Source: Streptomyces sp. NBC_00236 (lineage in GTDB: Bacteria; Actinomycetota; Actinomycetes; Streptomycetales; Streptomycetaceae). Taken from it: 64,000 nt of DNA. Below, piece by piece: positions 9,126 to 17,798 of this stretch. Made by a program: the position numbers and the translations under genes. The DNA is taken from contig NZ_CP108100.1 of the NCBI RefSeq assembly GCF_036195045.1, forward strand, positions 5,394,001-5,458,000, in the 5' to 3' direction. The notes under the pieces were generated by a model. That model ran no database searches. It was given only the letters and a program-made list of their open reading frames with translations, and was not told the origin of the DNA. The stretch's first letter is position 1. Every line of letters begins with the position of its first letter.

Positions 9126-9781
9126 TGGCCGATATGAACTCCACTCGCACAAGGCGTCGGCCAGGCCATTACACCGGACGGACCCTTGCCGTAGCGGTCC
9201 TGCTGGCCGGCACCACGGTCTTCGGTGCGTCAACCGCCCTGGCAGACGACGGCCCCAGCGTTCCTCCGGGCACAGAAGCCTCCTCCGAGCCCCCCGTCAA
9301 GCTCGACAGCAGCGACCCCGACCTCAAGATGCCCGAGGGCGGCACGCTCGCTCCGGGCAAGGTCCTCGACATCATCCAGGTCGTCGAGGACGAGGGCGGC
9401 GAGGAGCGACGCGAGGACACGAACGCGGACATCAAGTTCGCGCTCCAGGCCGAAGTGCTCTTCGGCAAGGACAGCGCGAAGCTGAGCGCCGCTGCCAACT
9501 CCCGTATCGCTGCCATCGGTGCCGAGATCAAGAAGCAGAACGCCACCAAGGTGCGCGTCTTCGGCTTCACCGACAACCTCGGCTCCTCCGCGCACGGCGA
9601 CGTGCTTTCCAAGCAGCGTGCCGACGCGGTGCAGTCGGTGCTGGTGAAGTCCACGGGCTCGAATGTCACCTTCGAGATCCGCGGCTACGGCGAGCAGTAC
9701 CCGATCGCCGACAACAGCACGGAAGAGGGCCGCAAGAAGAACCGTCGCGTGGAGGTCTCCTTCCCGCGCGGGGACAGCTGA
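9125..9781 (+). CDS. OmpA-domain cell-envelope protein
   Basis: 218 aa from the ATG that overlaps the lipoprotein stop (TGATG). A GTG three bases upstream and an ATG at 9134 are alternatives. A signal peptide ends near the ALADDG site (about 40). The C-terminal half is an OmpA-like peptidoglycan-binding domain, with LFGKDSAKLS, VFGFTDNLGS and the final GRKKNRRVEV helix (about 116-217). It probably tethers the pilus machinery to the cell wall. It is the last gene before a strong terminator, so it closes the tad operon. Confidence 0.85.
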   Translation: MADMNSTRTRRRPGHYTGRTLAVAVLLAGTTVFGASTALADDGPSVPPGTEASSEPPVKLDSSDPDLKMPEGGTLAPGKVLDIIQVVEDEGGEERREDTNADIKFALQAEVLFGKDSAKLSAAANSRIAAIGAEIKKQNATKVRVFGFTDNLGSSAHGDVLSKQRADAVQSVLVKSTGSNVTFEIRGYGEQYPIADNSTEEGRKKNRRVEVSFPRGDS

Positions 9782-9812
9782 CCGGCACGGGTTGTACTCC
9801 TGATCCGGCAGT

Positions 9813-9852
9813 ACGGGCCCGGCACCGCGATTCGCTGCGGTGCCGGGCCCGT
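9813..9852. terminator. Bidirectional terminator after the tad locus
   Basis: A perfect 16-bp inverted repeat (ACGGGCCCGGCACCGC at 9813-9828, complement at 9837-9852) with an 8-nt loop lies between two convergent genes. The GGGCCC inside it belongs to the stem and not to the promoter element family. Confidence 0.8.
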
Positions 9853-9858
9853 GCGTCG

Positions 9859-10050
9859 TCACAGCAGGTGGTCGGCCTTGCCGGCCTTGATGTCGCGGAT
9901 CATCTGCTGGAGCGACTCACGGCTGTCGGTGAGGTAGCGGTCCTCGGCGCCAGCGACGGCGATGTAGCTTTTGCCCTCCCCGTCCGTCCCGAAGCGGTAG
10001 CACGAGTTTCCTTCGCCGCAGAATGAGTCTTCCCATATCACGTCCGGCAT
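9859..10050 (-). CDS. DUF397-type small protein
   Basis: 63 aa. WEDSFCGEGNSCYRF and the terminal DSRESLQQMIRDIKAG segment fit the DUF397 family, small acidic proteins encoded next to XRE regulators in streptomycetes (BldB/WhiJ-associated families). It starts 12 bp after the stop of the XRE gene and is likely co-transcribed. A close paralogue (also 63 aa, ending DIKAGKTDHLL) occurs at 18656-18847. Its biochemical role is not established; partners of this kind are thought to antagonise the adjacent DNA-binding protein. Confidence 0.8.
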   Translation of the reverse strand: MPDVIWEDSFCGEGNSCYRFGTDGEGKSYIAVAGAEDRYLTDSRESLQQMIRDIKAGKADHLL

Positions 10051-10062
10051 CTGCCTATCTCC

Positions 10063-10914
10063 TCACAGTTGGCGTGCGATGCTGCGGATGAAGTCGCGCG
10101 ACCTGTCTCGTGACAGCGCGATTCCCTCCATCCAGTCCAAGTGGGCCCGGTACTTCGCTAGCTGTGTTCCCGAGTGGACGAAGAGGGGGCCGTGTGAGTT
10201 GTCGATCTGCACGGTGTCCAACTGGGGTACAGCGCCCTCGGCATACAGCACGGTCTGGCCGGCGCCAGGAAACGCGCCGGCGTCGAAGGGGATGACACGG
10301 AGCGTCACATTCTGCTGCTCGGACATCTTCAGTAGGTGGCCGAGTTGGCTCCGTGCGACTGTCCGTCCACCGAACTGCATGCGGAGAGCAGCCTCGTGGA
10401 TGATGCCTACGTAGGGCGGCGGCGAATCCCCATTCAGGACCTCCTGGCGCTCCACGCGGTGCGCGAGCCGCAGCGTGATGTCCCGCTCCGGAAGTTGGGG
10501 AACCACTACCCGGAAGAGTGCCAGGGCGTGGTCGGACGTCTGAAGGAGACCCGGAATGTGCATTGAGTAGGCGGCTCGCATGCGGAGGGCGGAGGCCTCC
10601 AGTTCGGCGATGTCGAGCAGGCCCTGAGGCAGCGTGCCTCGGTATCTCTCCCACCAGCCGCGAGTGCCGGTCTGAGCCATCTCGACAAGGCCGTCTACGT
10701 ACTTCTCGTCCGTGCACCGGCAGTGGAGGGCGAGCTTACGTAGGCGCTCTGTGCTGATGGGGCGTGTGCCGGCCTCGATGTTCGAGATCTTTCCCCGGTC
10801 CGTGCCGAGCAGGTTGGCGGCAAACTCGGCTGAGACGTCAGCAGTCGTGCGCATTCGGCGCAGCTCGGAGCCGAGCCGTTTCTGACGTTCGGTGGGGGAG
10901 GGCCTGGCTGCCAT
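10063..10914 (-). CDS. XRE-family regulator with DUF5753 domain
   Basis: 283 aa. An N-terminal helix-turn-helix (about residues 12-65, with SAEFAANLLGTDRGKISNIEAG) is joined to a long C-terminal ligand-binding-like DUF5753 region that includes YSMHIPGLLQTSDHA and HLDWMEGIALS near the end. This is the standard streptomycete WhiJ-like regulator. Together with the DUF397 gene downstream and the divergent ATPase gene at 11226 it forms the familiar three-gene cassette linked to development and antibiotic control in S. coelicolor (abaA/whiJ type). Autoregulation through the palindrome at 11000 is likely. Confidence 0.9.
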   Translation of the reverse strand: MAARPSPTERQKRLGSELRRMRTTADVSAEFAANLLGTDRGKISNIEAGTRPISTERLRKLALHCRCTDEKYVDGLVEMAQTGTRGWWERYRGTLPQGLLDIAELEASALRMRAAYSMHIPGLLQTSDHALALFRVVVPQLPERDITLRLAHRVERQEVLNGDSPPPYVGIIHEAALRMQFGGRTVARSQLGHLLKMSEQQNVTLRVIPFDAGAFPGAGQTVLYAEGAVPQLDTVQIDNSHGPLFVHSGTQLAKYRAHLDWMEGIALSRDRSRDFIRSIARQL

Positions 10915-10999
10915 GCCGTTCCTTTCCGCGGGCGATCAATGGCAGTCTGCCGCGTGGCCGCGCCAGGTGACCACGAAAGGGTTCATTCACCCATTGGGT

Positions 11000-11015
11000 A
11001 GGGTAATTTTACCCT
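11000..11015. promoter_or_regulatory. Palindromic operator between divergent XRE and ATPase genes
   Basis: A perfect 16-bp palindrome, AGGGTAATTTTACCCT, lies 86 bp upstream of the XRE start, in the 311-bp gap to the divergent ATPase gene. No other clear signal was seen in this gap. Its AT-rich centre stands out from the surrounding GC-rich sequence. XRE regulators of this type commonly bind such sites to regulate themselves. Confidence 0.6.
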
Positions 11016-11225
11016 GCTTGCGCTACGTTCAGTAGTGCACCGCTCACGCAGCGACAAGCAAGAAGTGCATCGCGCGGTCCTGCCCGCAACCTCCTCCCCT
11101 GGGAGGGGCGGGGCCACGCCAGGGGGACAGGCCACTGCTCGTCGTCCGTATCGCGTGAGCCATTCGTGCGCACCCATGAGGAAGAGAGATACCGCCAACT
11201 CGTCGCCCTCGAAGGGGAGTCAGTC

Positions 11226-11765
11226 ATGCACTCATCTCCACTCGCCGCACTCTGTCCCGCAGTCGCCGAGGCGCGTACGCCCTTCCCGGATGCGTACGCA
11301 CACTCGATCCAGCACCGGCCGCCTCAGCCGCATCTTCGCCCGAAAGGCACGTCCGGGCGGTCCGCGCTCCGCCTCTCCCTCAGCTTCACTCTCCCCGGTG
11401 ACGTGCGCAGCGCCCGCATCGCCCGTACGGCGACCGCGGTCGCTCTGGAGGCGCACGGCCTTGCCGCGTACGTCTGGCCGGTGACGTACGCGGTCACCGA
11501 ACTCGTCGCGGTCACCGCAAGGATGAGCCCCGGACGGGAGCTTTACGTGTCCCTGCGCCATCGCGACGACGCCGTCCGCCTCCTGGTCTGGGACCGGCAT
11601 CCGCAGCACGCCGAACCCGATACCACCGCACTCTGCGAGGCGTGGCGGCGGCGGGCTCTGTGGCTCCTGGCTGCTGTCGTCGACGACTGGGGCGGGGAAT
11701 GGGGCATGTGTGAGGCGGAGCAGCCGCAACGCGGTACCAAGTCCTGGGTCGTACTGCCCCGTTGA
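11226..11765 (+). CDS. RsbW-like ATP-binding regulatory protein
   Basis: 179 aa from the ATG preceded by GAAGGGGAG; an upstream ATG at 11166 lacks such a site. The pattern LSFTLPGDVRSARIARTATAVAL followed by YAVTELVAV and a late RGTKSWVVLP strand fits the HATPase_c_2 family of anti-sigma-factor-like ATPases common in Streptomyces. The N box is degenerate (TELVAVTARMSP in place of TELVTNA), so kinase activity is doubtful. It is divergent from the XRE/DUF397 pair, the usual cassette order. Confidence 0.72.
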   Translation: MHSSPLAALCPAVAEARTPFPDAYAHSIQHRPPQPHLRPKGTSGRSALRLSLSFTLPGDVRSARIARTATAVALEAHGLAAYVWPVTYAVTELVAVTARMSPGRELYVSLRHRDDAVRLLVWDRHPQHAEPDTTALCEAWRRRALWLLAAVVDDWGGEWGMCEAEQPQRGTKSWVVLPR

Positions 11766-11800
11766 TAATCGAAGGAGCCACTGTCCGGACGTCTACGGCC

Positions 11801-11824
11801 GCACACGGGCGCGCGCCCGTGTGC
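11801..11824 (+). terminator. Perfect 24-bp palindrome after the ATPase gene
   Basis: GCACACGGGCGC followed directly by its complement, 36 bp after the stop. It can form a hairpin and is probably a terminator, but it lacks a T tract. Confidence 0.45.
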
Positions 11825-11958
11825 GAGGGGCGCTCCGGCCTCGGTGTTCACGCCCTGTGCGTGGCTCACGGCGGTGCGGCACACGTGCCGCCGCCGTGCG
11901 GCGAGCGGCGGATGGCGCAATCACGTGGGCAGCGTCTCGTGCAGGTTCGGTCCGTGAC

Positions 11959-11985
11959 GGCTGCCGGTCGCAAGGACCGGCAGCC
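11959..11985 (-). terminator. Hairpin terminator for the secreted-protein gene at 12016
   Basis: GGCTGCCGGTC at 11959-11969 pairs with GACCGGCAGCC at 11975-11985 around a 5-nt loop, 31 bp beyond the stop of the minus-strand gene. Confidence 0.6.
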
Positions 11986-12015
11986 GGTGCCGGTCACGGT
12001 CGGCCGTCTGACGGT

Positions 12016-12441
12016 TCAGGCGGCGCTCTCGTGCAGCCAGCCCGAACACGAGTTCATGTCGTACGTCTGGGTCGGGTATTCACCGACGCAGACCCGGTAC
12101 TCGACCCAACCCGACTCCGGGAGGCTCATGTTGATGTCGAGGCGGGATCCCTTTCCGTACTGGTTCCAGTCCCTGAGCTGTGTGCCGCTGTTGTCGGACC
12201 GGTAGTACATGACCATGATCGAGTGGCCATCGGCATTGTTGTCCCAGACCAGCAGATGCTCGCCGTCACGGACGAACGACGCTGACCCGTCACAGTAGTT
12301 CGGCTCATCGGTGCACAGGTCGCCGGTGTGGGTGCCGGGATAGGTGACGGTGTAGGTGGAGGCGGAGGCGGGGCCGGCCACCGCGAGTGCGGCCAGCATG
12401 CCTGCGGCAGCGGTGCCTATGAGCTTGGAGCGCTTCTTCAT
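12016..12441 (-). CDS. Small secreted protein of unknown function
   Basis: 141 aa with a clear Sec signal peptide (MKKRSKLIG, hydrophobic core, cleavage near PASAS at about residue 28). The mature part of about 113 residues contains four cysteines spaced as two pairs (CTDEPNYC, and CVG to CSG near the C terminus) and many aromatic residues, suggesting a compact disulfide-bonded beta domain similar to small Streptomyces secreted factors. No named family is recognised. It stands alone between a terminator hairpin and a 380-bp gap. Confidence 0.7.
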   Translation of the reverse strand: MKKRSKLIGTAAAGMLAALAVAGPASASTYTVTYPGTHTGDLCTDEPNYCDGSASFVRDGEHLLVWDNNADGHSIMVMYYRSDNSGTQLRDWNQYGKGSRLDINMSLPESGWVEYRVCVGEYPTQTYDMNSCSGWLHESAA

Positions 12442-12824
12442 CCTGGTGGTCCTCGGATCGACGGTGTCATACCGGCAGCCGGCGAGTGCAACGGCGACGG
12501 CCGCAGGTGAATCGGGAGCGAACGGATGCTAGCGAAGAGGTTGATCTTGGGCCAGAGTCAGGAGCCGATTCCTGATCGTTCCTCATCCCCGATGCTCGAT
12601 GCTTCACTCCCGCGTCCGGAAACCCGGGACCGCAGGCGCACGGGCGTCAGACCACTCACGCTGCCCCGGCTCGAACCCTCCGTGTTCGACGGCCCGCCAC
12701 GTGGGCGAATCGGCGCGATCGAAACACTCATAAGTGCCCAGGTCAATGGGGTGAGTCGGGGGACGTCCGGCCGGCCGGGTATATGCCCTTAGCATGTGCC
12801 TCCACATACTTCATTGGGGGGAGC
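12442..12824. other. Intergenic region before the FG-GAP protein gene
   Basis: 383 bp between divergent genes. It holds the promoters of both neighbours. Short open frames here have no family signature, no ribosome sites and no conserved domain. A local AT-rich stretch (GTATATGCC at about 12780, and CATACTTCATT at about 12805) lies just before the FG-GAP gene. I see no RNA gene. Confidence 0.4.
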
Positions 12825-14537
12825 ATGTCGCATTCTTCACGCCGGCGTCCGCACTCCGTGCGCGCCCGACTCGTCGCCGCCTGCGCGGGTGTGGCGGCCA
12901 TGGCCGGGATGTTGCTGTCGTCTCCGGCGGTTGCCGATTCGGTGCCGCCGACTGCGCCCAGGGCCCTGCCCCGGGCGGACTACTTGGGAGACGGACTGGG
13001 CCAGATCATGTACCGCCCGCTCACCGGCCCGTTCATGCTGGCAAACCCGGTGAGCGGACACCTGGCCTACCAGTTCTTCCTCGAGGAGGACCTTCCGGGT
13101 GACGTCTCCTTCAAGGACTACATCCCGGTCGGTGACCAGGACGGCGACGGTGGACCCGAGATCCTGGTGCTCACCACCAACGGGACGCTCAGCCTGGTGC
13201 GCACCGGCCGGGATTCGAACTGGGCGTACGTGGGAGAGCAGGACCGTGTGGGGTCCGGCTGGCAGATCTACAACAAGGTGCTGTCGCCGGGCGACCTCAA
13301 CGGTGACGCCCTGGCGGATGTTCTGGCCCGAACCCCGGGCGGCGACCTGTACTTCTACGCTGCCACCGGTAGCAAGGACGTGCCGTTCGCACGGCGTGTC
13401 AAGATCGCCAGTGGCTGGCAGATCTACGACCAGTTGGTCGGTGTCACGGACAACGACGGCGACGGTGTCGGCGACGTCGTCACCCGCACACCCTCGGGGC
13501 AGCTCTTCTTCCACTCCGGAATCGCAGGTGCGTCCCCGGCGTTCAAGGCGCCGGCCGGGATCGGCGTCGGGTGGGGCGTGTACAACCAGATCGCCGGCGG
13601 CGACGACATGGACGGTGACGGCAACGGCGACCTCGCGGGCAGGACGGTCGACGGGGCCCTCTACGTCTACAAGGGGCTCGGCGACGGCAGCTTCGCGCGG
13701 CGGACCCAGAGCCTGTTTGCCAGTGGCTGGCAGAAGGGGGACGTGATCGTCGGTGCGGGAGGGAACCCCGCCTACGGCAAGCGCAGCATCCAGGCTGTCA
13801 GCACCGACGGCAAGCCCTATACGTACGAGACGCTTGGTAACGGCTTGCTGGCGCCGCGTCGGCAGGCGCCCTCGCCCTACAAGTGCAGCACGTCGTACGG
13901 CGGCACGAGGCTGATGACCTTCGCCTCCGACACCGCTCTCGACAACCGGCCCGAGATGCTCGCAGTGTGCGGGAACGGCTGGCTGACCGGCGGAACCGAG
14001 GGCCAGTGGGCCATTGGCGGCGGGTGGGGTGTCTACAACGCTCTGCTCGGCCCCGGAGACCTCACCGGAGACGGCAAGGGCGACCTGCTCGCACGCGAGA
14101 AGTCCGGCCGTCTCTACCTCTACCGAAGCACCAGCGACGCTTTCTCCGCGTCAGTCCCGTCCTTCGCCTCCCGGGTCGACGTCGGCGGGGGCTGGGGCGT
14201 CTACGACCGGATCGTCGGCGCGGGCGACTACACGGGTGACGGGCGGTCCGACATCGTGGCCCGTACGACAGCGGGAGTTCTGTACCTGTACGCCGGGACG
14301 GGCAGTACCTCCGCCCCGTTCGCGCCCCGTGTCAAGGTGGGCGCCGGCTGGCAGATCTACAGCAAGCTCGCAGCCATCGGGGACGTGGACGGTGACGGCA
14401 GAGGCGACCTCCTCGCAGCCGACCGCGGCGGCCACCTCTACCGCTACTCCTCGACCGGTGCCGCCCCGGGGTCCGGGTCGTTCCGCGCCCGAGCGCTGAT
14501 CGGTGGTGGCTGGAACACGTACCGCGAGCTCAACTGA
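12825..14537 (+). CDS. Secreted FG-GAP/VCBS beta-propeller repeat protein
   Basis: 570 aa from the ATG preceded by GGGGGGAG. A signal peptide of about 40 residues (cleavage near PAVADS) is followed by about nine repeats that alternate a DxDGDGxxD calcium loop (DQDGDGGPE, DLNGDALAD, DNDGDGVGD, DMDGDGNGD, DLTGDGKGD, DYTGDGRSD, DVDGDGRGD) with a GWGVYN or GWQIYN turn. These are the FG-GAP/VCBS repeats of integrin-like propellers. Streptomycetes secrete several such proteins, often with unknown ligands. A shorter relative with the same GW-Y turns lies at 26808-27758. It is probably an extracellular structural or sugar-binding scaffold. Confidence 0.85.
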   Translation: MSHSSRRRPHSVRARLVAACAGVAAMAGMLLSSPAVADSVPPTAPRALPRADYLGDGLGQIMYRPLTGPFMLANPVSGHLAYQFFLEEDLPGDVSFKDYIPVGDQDGDGGPEILVLTTNGTLSLVRTGRDSNWAYVGEQDRVGSGWQIYNKVLSPGDLNGDALADVLARTPGGDLYFYAATGSKDVPFARRVKIASGWQIYDQLVGVTDNDGDGVGDVVTRTPSGQLFFHSGIAGASPAFKAPAGIGVGWGVYNQIAGGDDMDGDGNGDLAGRTVDGALYVYKGLGDGSFARRTQSLFASGWQKGDVIVGAGGNPAYGKRSIQAVSTDGKPYTYETLGNGLLAPRRQAPSPYKCSTSYGGTRLMTFASDTALDNRPEMLAVCGNGWLTGGTEGQWAIGGGWGVYNALLGPGDLTGDGKGDLLAREKSGRLYLYRSTSDAFSASVPSFASRVDVGGGWGVYDRIVGAGDYTGDGRSDIVARTTAGVLYLYAGTGSTSAPFAPRVKVGAGWQIYSKLAAIGDVDGDGRGDLLAADRGGHLYRYSSTGAAPGSGSFRARALIGGGWNTYRELN

Positions 14538-14704
14538 GGCGGCGCGGGCAACCTGGCGTGGGTGGACGCGGGCCGGGAGACCACCGGTCCGCCCACGCCC
14601 GGACCACCGGCCCGCCCACGCCCGGGGGATCGTGCGACGGGCGCTCAGCGGCAGGCAACACCACCGAATGAGCGCGGGAAGCCGACGGGAAGCGGGGTGT
14701 CGAT

Positions 14705-15203
14705 GAGGCGAGGAAGACGGCGGACGAGGTGCAGAAGCACGTGGACGACGCGACCGTTGAGTCGGCCGGGAGGCCCGTTCCCTGTGCCGCCATCGACGTT
14801 CGGGTGTCGGCCGGGCCGCCTTCGAGTCCGGCCTGCCGACGGCGTCATTGCCGACGAGATGGCCGGCGGTCGGGTCTGGCGACTGCCGATCGGCTACGCG
14901 TACGGCGCTGCTCGGCTTCGGCCTGGTCCGCAGCCGGGGCGAGGTCGTTCCGCGCTGGGTGCCGAAGCTGGGCGGGCGAAGTGTCCCGCCGGCCCTGCGA
15001 TCGTCCCGGCGACCGTGGGCGGCCTCTTCCTCACCGCGCTCGGCATTCACCGGCTGCACGAGGCCACTGACGTCGGCACGGCGGCCCGGCCCTACGACGA
15101 GGGCTGGGGCGTCCTCGCGATGGCCATGAGCGGGCTGATGAACCTGTGGGGGGCACTGCTTCTGATCCTCACGTATGCGTACTGCCGACGCCGCTGGACC
15201 TGA
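14705..15203 (+). pseudogene. Frameshifted small membrane-protein gene
   Basis: Three consecutive stretches read like one membrane protein but in shifting frames: RVWRLPIGYAYG (frame of 14562), then LLGFGLVRSRGEVVPRWVPKLGGR (one base on, from about 14907), then IVPATVGGLFLTAL and LMNLWGALLLILTYAYCRRR back in the first frame (from about 14999). A +1 change near 14906 and a -1 change near 15000 explain this, so the frame is restored downstream and the open frame survives to a stop at 15203. The N-terminal part upstream of 14850 is not recognisable. The last 35 bp overlap the minus-strand gene at 15169. Sequencing error is an alternative. Confidence 0.6.
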
Positions 15204-15609
15204 TTGCGTGCGGCTCGGGCCGGCGGCCCCTGTCGGCCACCACCGCGCAGACCGCGAAGGTCACCCCGAACAGGCCGAAGATGATCGCCAAGTTGCCCTT
15301 CGCCTGGACGTCGGCCTGCCGCGCCGCTGCCTCCCTTTCCCGGAGCGCCGCGTCCTGTTGACCGGTCCACTGGTGGTCGAAGAGGCACTCCATGAACGGC
15401 TCGGTGAGTGTGGCGTCGCGTTCGGCGTCGCAGTAGTCGAAGGGGCTGTCCTTGCTGCCGGACTCGTTCACCAGCTCACTGTCCGCCCCACCAGCCACTT
15501 TGGATGTGGCGTCCAAGGCGATCGCGGACAGGATCACTGCCGTGATCATGCTGATCATGGCCACGACGACGCACAAGACGGCACCGGCACTGCGTCCTTG
15601 AGATGTCAT
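15169..15609 (-). CDS. Two-helix membrane protein of unknown function
   Basis: 146 aa from the ATG that begins MTSQGRSAG; an upstream in-frame start at 15705 would add an unconvincing 32-residue leader. Membrane helices are at about residues 8-30 and 107-125, enclosing an external loop with two cysteines (DYC and MECLFDHQW) and an amphipathic Ala-rich helix (DAALREREAAARQADVQAK). No named family is recognised. The promoter would lie in the 295-bp gap to 15905, which shows nothing else. Confidence 0.6.
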   Translation of the reverse strand: MTSQGRSAGAVLCVVVAMISMITAVILSAIALDATSKVAGGADSELVNESGSKDSPFDYCDAERDATLTEPFMECLFDHQWTGQQDAALREREAAARQADVQAKGNLAIIFGLFGVTFAVCAVVADRGRRPEPHAIRSSGVGSTHT

Positions 15610-15904
15610 GCCCGGGAGGCTAACGCCAGGCGCGAACACCTTCACATCCAGAGGCACTTGCCGGCCGGTTCGTCCGATGTGCGCGACTCGCGGCGTGACG
15701 ATCACGCATGCCAGGCCGTGCTGAGTCGGCCTGGACGGTCGGCGCTCCAGCGCGGCGGAATGCTCCGGGTGACGACCAGGCGGGGCCCCACCGGCACACC
15801 CTCGCTCGGCGAGGCACTGGTCGACGGCTCCGGCTGAGGGCTCGGATCAGGGGCCGGAGGGTGGACCTTGAGACCACAAGCGGTCCATGGCAGGCTCATG
15901 CCGC

Positions 15905-16501
15905 ATGATCGATGAATTCGCCAAGGACAACCTGCACGGGAGACTGCGGCGGGATCGCGAGGCGCTGCTCTGGAAACTCGACGGCTTGTCCGAGTACGAC
16001 GCCCGCCGACCGTTGACGGCGACCGGGACCAACCTCCTCGGCCTGGTCAAACATGTGGCCACCGTCGAGGCCAGGTACTTCGGCGAGGTCTTCGACCGCC
16101 CTTCCCCGGAACCGCTGTGCCCGTGGCAGGAATCCGACGGCAGCGATCAGTGGGCGGCCGAGGACGAGACCCGCGATCAGATCATCGGGTTCTACCGGCG
16201 TACGTGGGAGCACTCGGACGCGACGATCAACGAGCTCCCCCTCGACGCACCCGGCCATGTGCCGTGGTGGCCGGAGCCCTATCTCAACACGAACCTGTTC
16301 GCCGTCATGACCCATGTCCTCAGCGAGTCCGTCCGGCATGCCGGGCACGCCGACATCCTGCGTGAGAACCTCGACGGACGGACCGGGTTGCGCGCGGAGC
16401 ACGAGGGGTGGATCGACGAGGAGGCCCGCGCAGCCTACTGCGCGAAGATCGAACAGGCCGCCAGGTCTGCCGCCGGTTCGGCTGCACCGGCCAAGGCGTA
16501 G
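15905..16501 (+). CDS. DinB-superfamily (DUF664) protein
   Basis: 198 aa from the ATG of MIDEFAKDN. The pattern LLWKLDGLSEYDARRPLTATGTNLLGLVKHVATVEARYF is the DUF664/DinB four-helix signature, and His51 in LVKHV with a later MTHVLSESVRHAGHADILRE segment supply the usual metal-binding histidine triad. Streptomyces encode many of these, related to mycothiol-dependent and other thiol transferases; substrate unknown. The gene stands alone, with a short gap to the DUF2750-type gene. Confidence 0.85.
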   Translation: MIDEFAKDNLHGRLRRDREALLWKLDGLSEYDARRPLTATGTNLLGLVKHVATVEARYFGEVFDRPSPEPLCPWQESDGSDQWAAEDETRDQIIGFYRRTWEHSDATINELPLDAPGHVPWWPEPYLNTNLFAVMTHVLSESVRHAGHADILRENLDGRTGLRAEHEGWIDEEARAAYCAKIEQAARSAAGSAAPAKA

Positions 16502-16546
16502 GGCCCTTGGCGAAATGAATGCTGGAGCACGCCAGGTGCGGCGGCC

Positions 16547-16915
16547 ATGAGTCAGAGCGGTTCGCAAGCGTCGGCATTCTTCGAGGACGTAAGCCGAAGC
16601 AGCGTGGTCTGGTTTGTCCGGGATGGCGAGGGGAGCCCCACTCACCTCGATGAGGACGGCACGCGAAGTCATCCCTTCTGGTCGACCTCGACCCGCGCCC
16701 AGAGGGCAGCGAAGATCTGGGGGCGTGGGCTCCGCGTCGGGTCCATGCCCCTGGACATCTGGTGCGATCAGGTACTCCCCGATGCCGCCCGGGACGGACT
16801 CGTGATCGGTATCAACTGGAGCGGGCCGCGCCTGGTCGGCTGGAGTTTCACCCCCAAGGAAGTCCTCAACCGGCTGGCCCTGCCTTCCGCAACCGGTCAC
16901 CCGATCACGGATTGA
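16547..16915 (+). CDS. DUF2750-type protein
   Basis: 122 aa. It matches my memory of DUF2750 proteins: QASAFFEDVSRSSVVWFVRDGEG, then THLDEDGTRSHPFWSTSTRAQR and a terminal DGLVIGINWSGPRLVGWSFTPKEVLNRL. The family has no established function; it is often found near immunity or defence loci. No operon partner is visible. The start is ATG, with only weak ribosome-site similarity upstream. Confidence 0.72.
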   Translation: MSQSGSQASAFFEDVSRSSVVWFVRDGEGSPTHLDEDGTRSHPFWSTSTRAQRAAKIWGRGLRVGSMPLDIWCDQVLPDAARDGLVIGINWSGPRLVGWSFTPKEVLNRLALPSATGHPITD

Positions 16916-17257
16916 CGTCCGGAGGCGATCACGGCGGGGTTTCCCTCCCTCTGGACGCCGGTGATTGTGCGGTGCGTGAAACGCCGGCCGTCCGGGTGCG
17001 GCGCAGCCGGTTGTCGTAGCGACCCCCGTCAAGGAACTTCCCGCCATCGGGCAACGATCGCGTCGGGACCGCAGGGCCGTTCCCCCGAACCGCTGCACTC
17101 CCAGCAGGCTTCGCCCGTGAAGAGCGCGCCCAGCGTCTCCCGGTCCTTGGCAGTCGCCGCCCAGGCCGCGTACGACCGCGAGCACGACGACTGACCGCCG
17201 CTACCTGGAATCAGATCGGGCCGACGGGCCCAGCATCAGCACCACCCCTTGCTCGAT
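16916..17257. other. Gene-poor stretch
   Basis: 342 bp between the DUF2750-type gene and the DUF2975 operators. An open frame (16961-17194) ends in a charged tail but has no ribosome site or recognisable domain. It could be the eroded tail of a lost gene. I see no RNA or repeat. Confidence 0.35.
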
Positions 17258-17295
17258 CTATCGAGATTCGATAGATTCCCATCGTAATTCGATGG
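17258..17295. promoter_or_regulatory. Twin palindromic operators before the DUF2975 operon
   Basis: CTATCGA-GAT-TCGATAG at 17258-17274 and CCATCG-TAATT-CGATGG at 17279-17295 are related palindromes with TCGATRG half sites, centred 21 bp apart (two helical turns). The second one runs into the ribosome site of the membrane-protein gene. The small XRE protein of the same operon is the natural candidate to bind here. Confidence 0.68.
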
Positions 17296-17306
17296 AAGGG
17301 TGGGTC

Positions 17307-17798
17307 ATGGGCAAGCTGACAGTGGGCGCGTTGCGTGTCGTGCTCGTGGTGGTGCTGGCCGGCACCGTGTTCGTGCAGGCCGGGATGGTGTGGGCGCTGG
17401 TCGGCGGGAACGACCCCGAGGACGGTTCGCTCCCGCTGACCCCGCTGCGGGTGTGCACGATCCTGGGCATGGTGGCGGTCCAGGTCGCTCTGGTCTGCGT
17501 ATGGCGGCTGGTGACGATGGTGCGACGCGGCACCGTGTTCTCCCACACCGCTTTCCGGTACGTGGACGTCATGATCGGCGCGATCGTGGCGGCTGCCCTC
17601 GTGTGGTTCACGGTCACGGCCGTCAATGCGCCGGGCCAGCGGGACGATCCGGGCGTCACCGTCATCATGGGCGGGGTCGGTGTGGCCATCCTGGGGGTGG
17701 CGCTCATCGTCCACGTGCTGCGGATGCTGCTCGCCCAGGCCCTCGCGCGTGACGTCGAAGCAGCGCAGATGCAGGCCGAGTTGGACGAGGTGATCTGA
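17307..17798 (+). CDS. DUF2975 membrane protein
   Basis: 163 aa from the ATG preceded by GGAAGGG; the in-frame ATG at 17292 lies inside the operator and is rejected. It has four membrane helices (about residues 5-27, 48-70, 88-110, 125-147). DUF2975 proteins are nearly always encoded with a small YozG-like XRE regulator, which is exactly the next gene, starting within the stop codon (TGATG). Role unknown; a membrane sensor acting on the regulator is plausible. Confidence 0.85.
   Translation: MGKLTVGALRVVLVVVLAGTVFVQAGMVWALVGGNDPEDGSLPLTPLRVCTILGMVAVQVALVCVWRLVTMVRRGTVFSHTAFRYVDVMIGAIVAAALVWFTVTAVNAPGQRDDPGVTVIMGGVGVAILGVALIVHVLRMLLAQALARDVEAAQMQAELDEVI

Noticed and set aside
11959..11985. 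Regulatory palindrome between the ATPase gene and the secreted-protein gene
   Set aside because: Its position just past the 3' end of a minus-strand gene and the short loop fit a terminator better than an operator.
12526..12792. Small open frames in the gap before the FG-GAP gene
   Set aside because: No ribosome site, no conserved domain and overlapping alternatives on both strands; treated as non-coding.
17221..17257. GGGCC-type pair (TCGGGCCGACGGGCCCAG) before the DUF2975 operators
   Set aside because: Only partly matches and no TAnnnT box lies at the required distance; the operators downstream explain regulation better.
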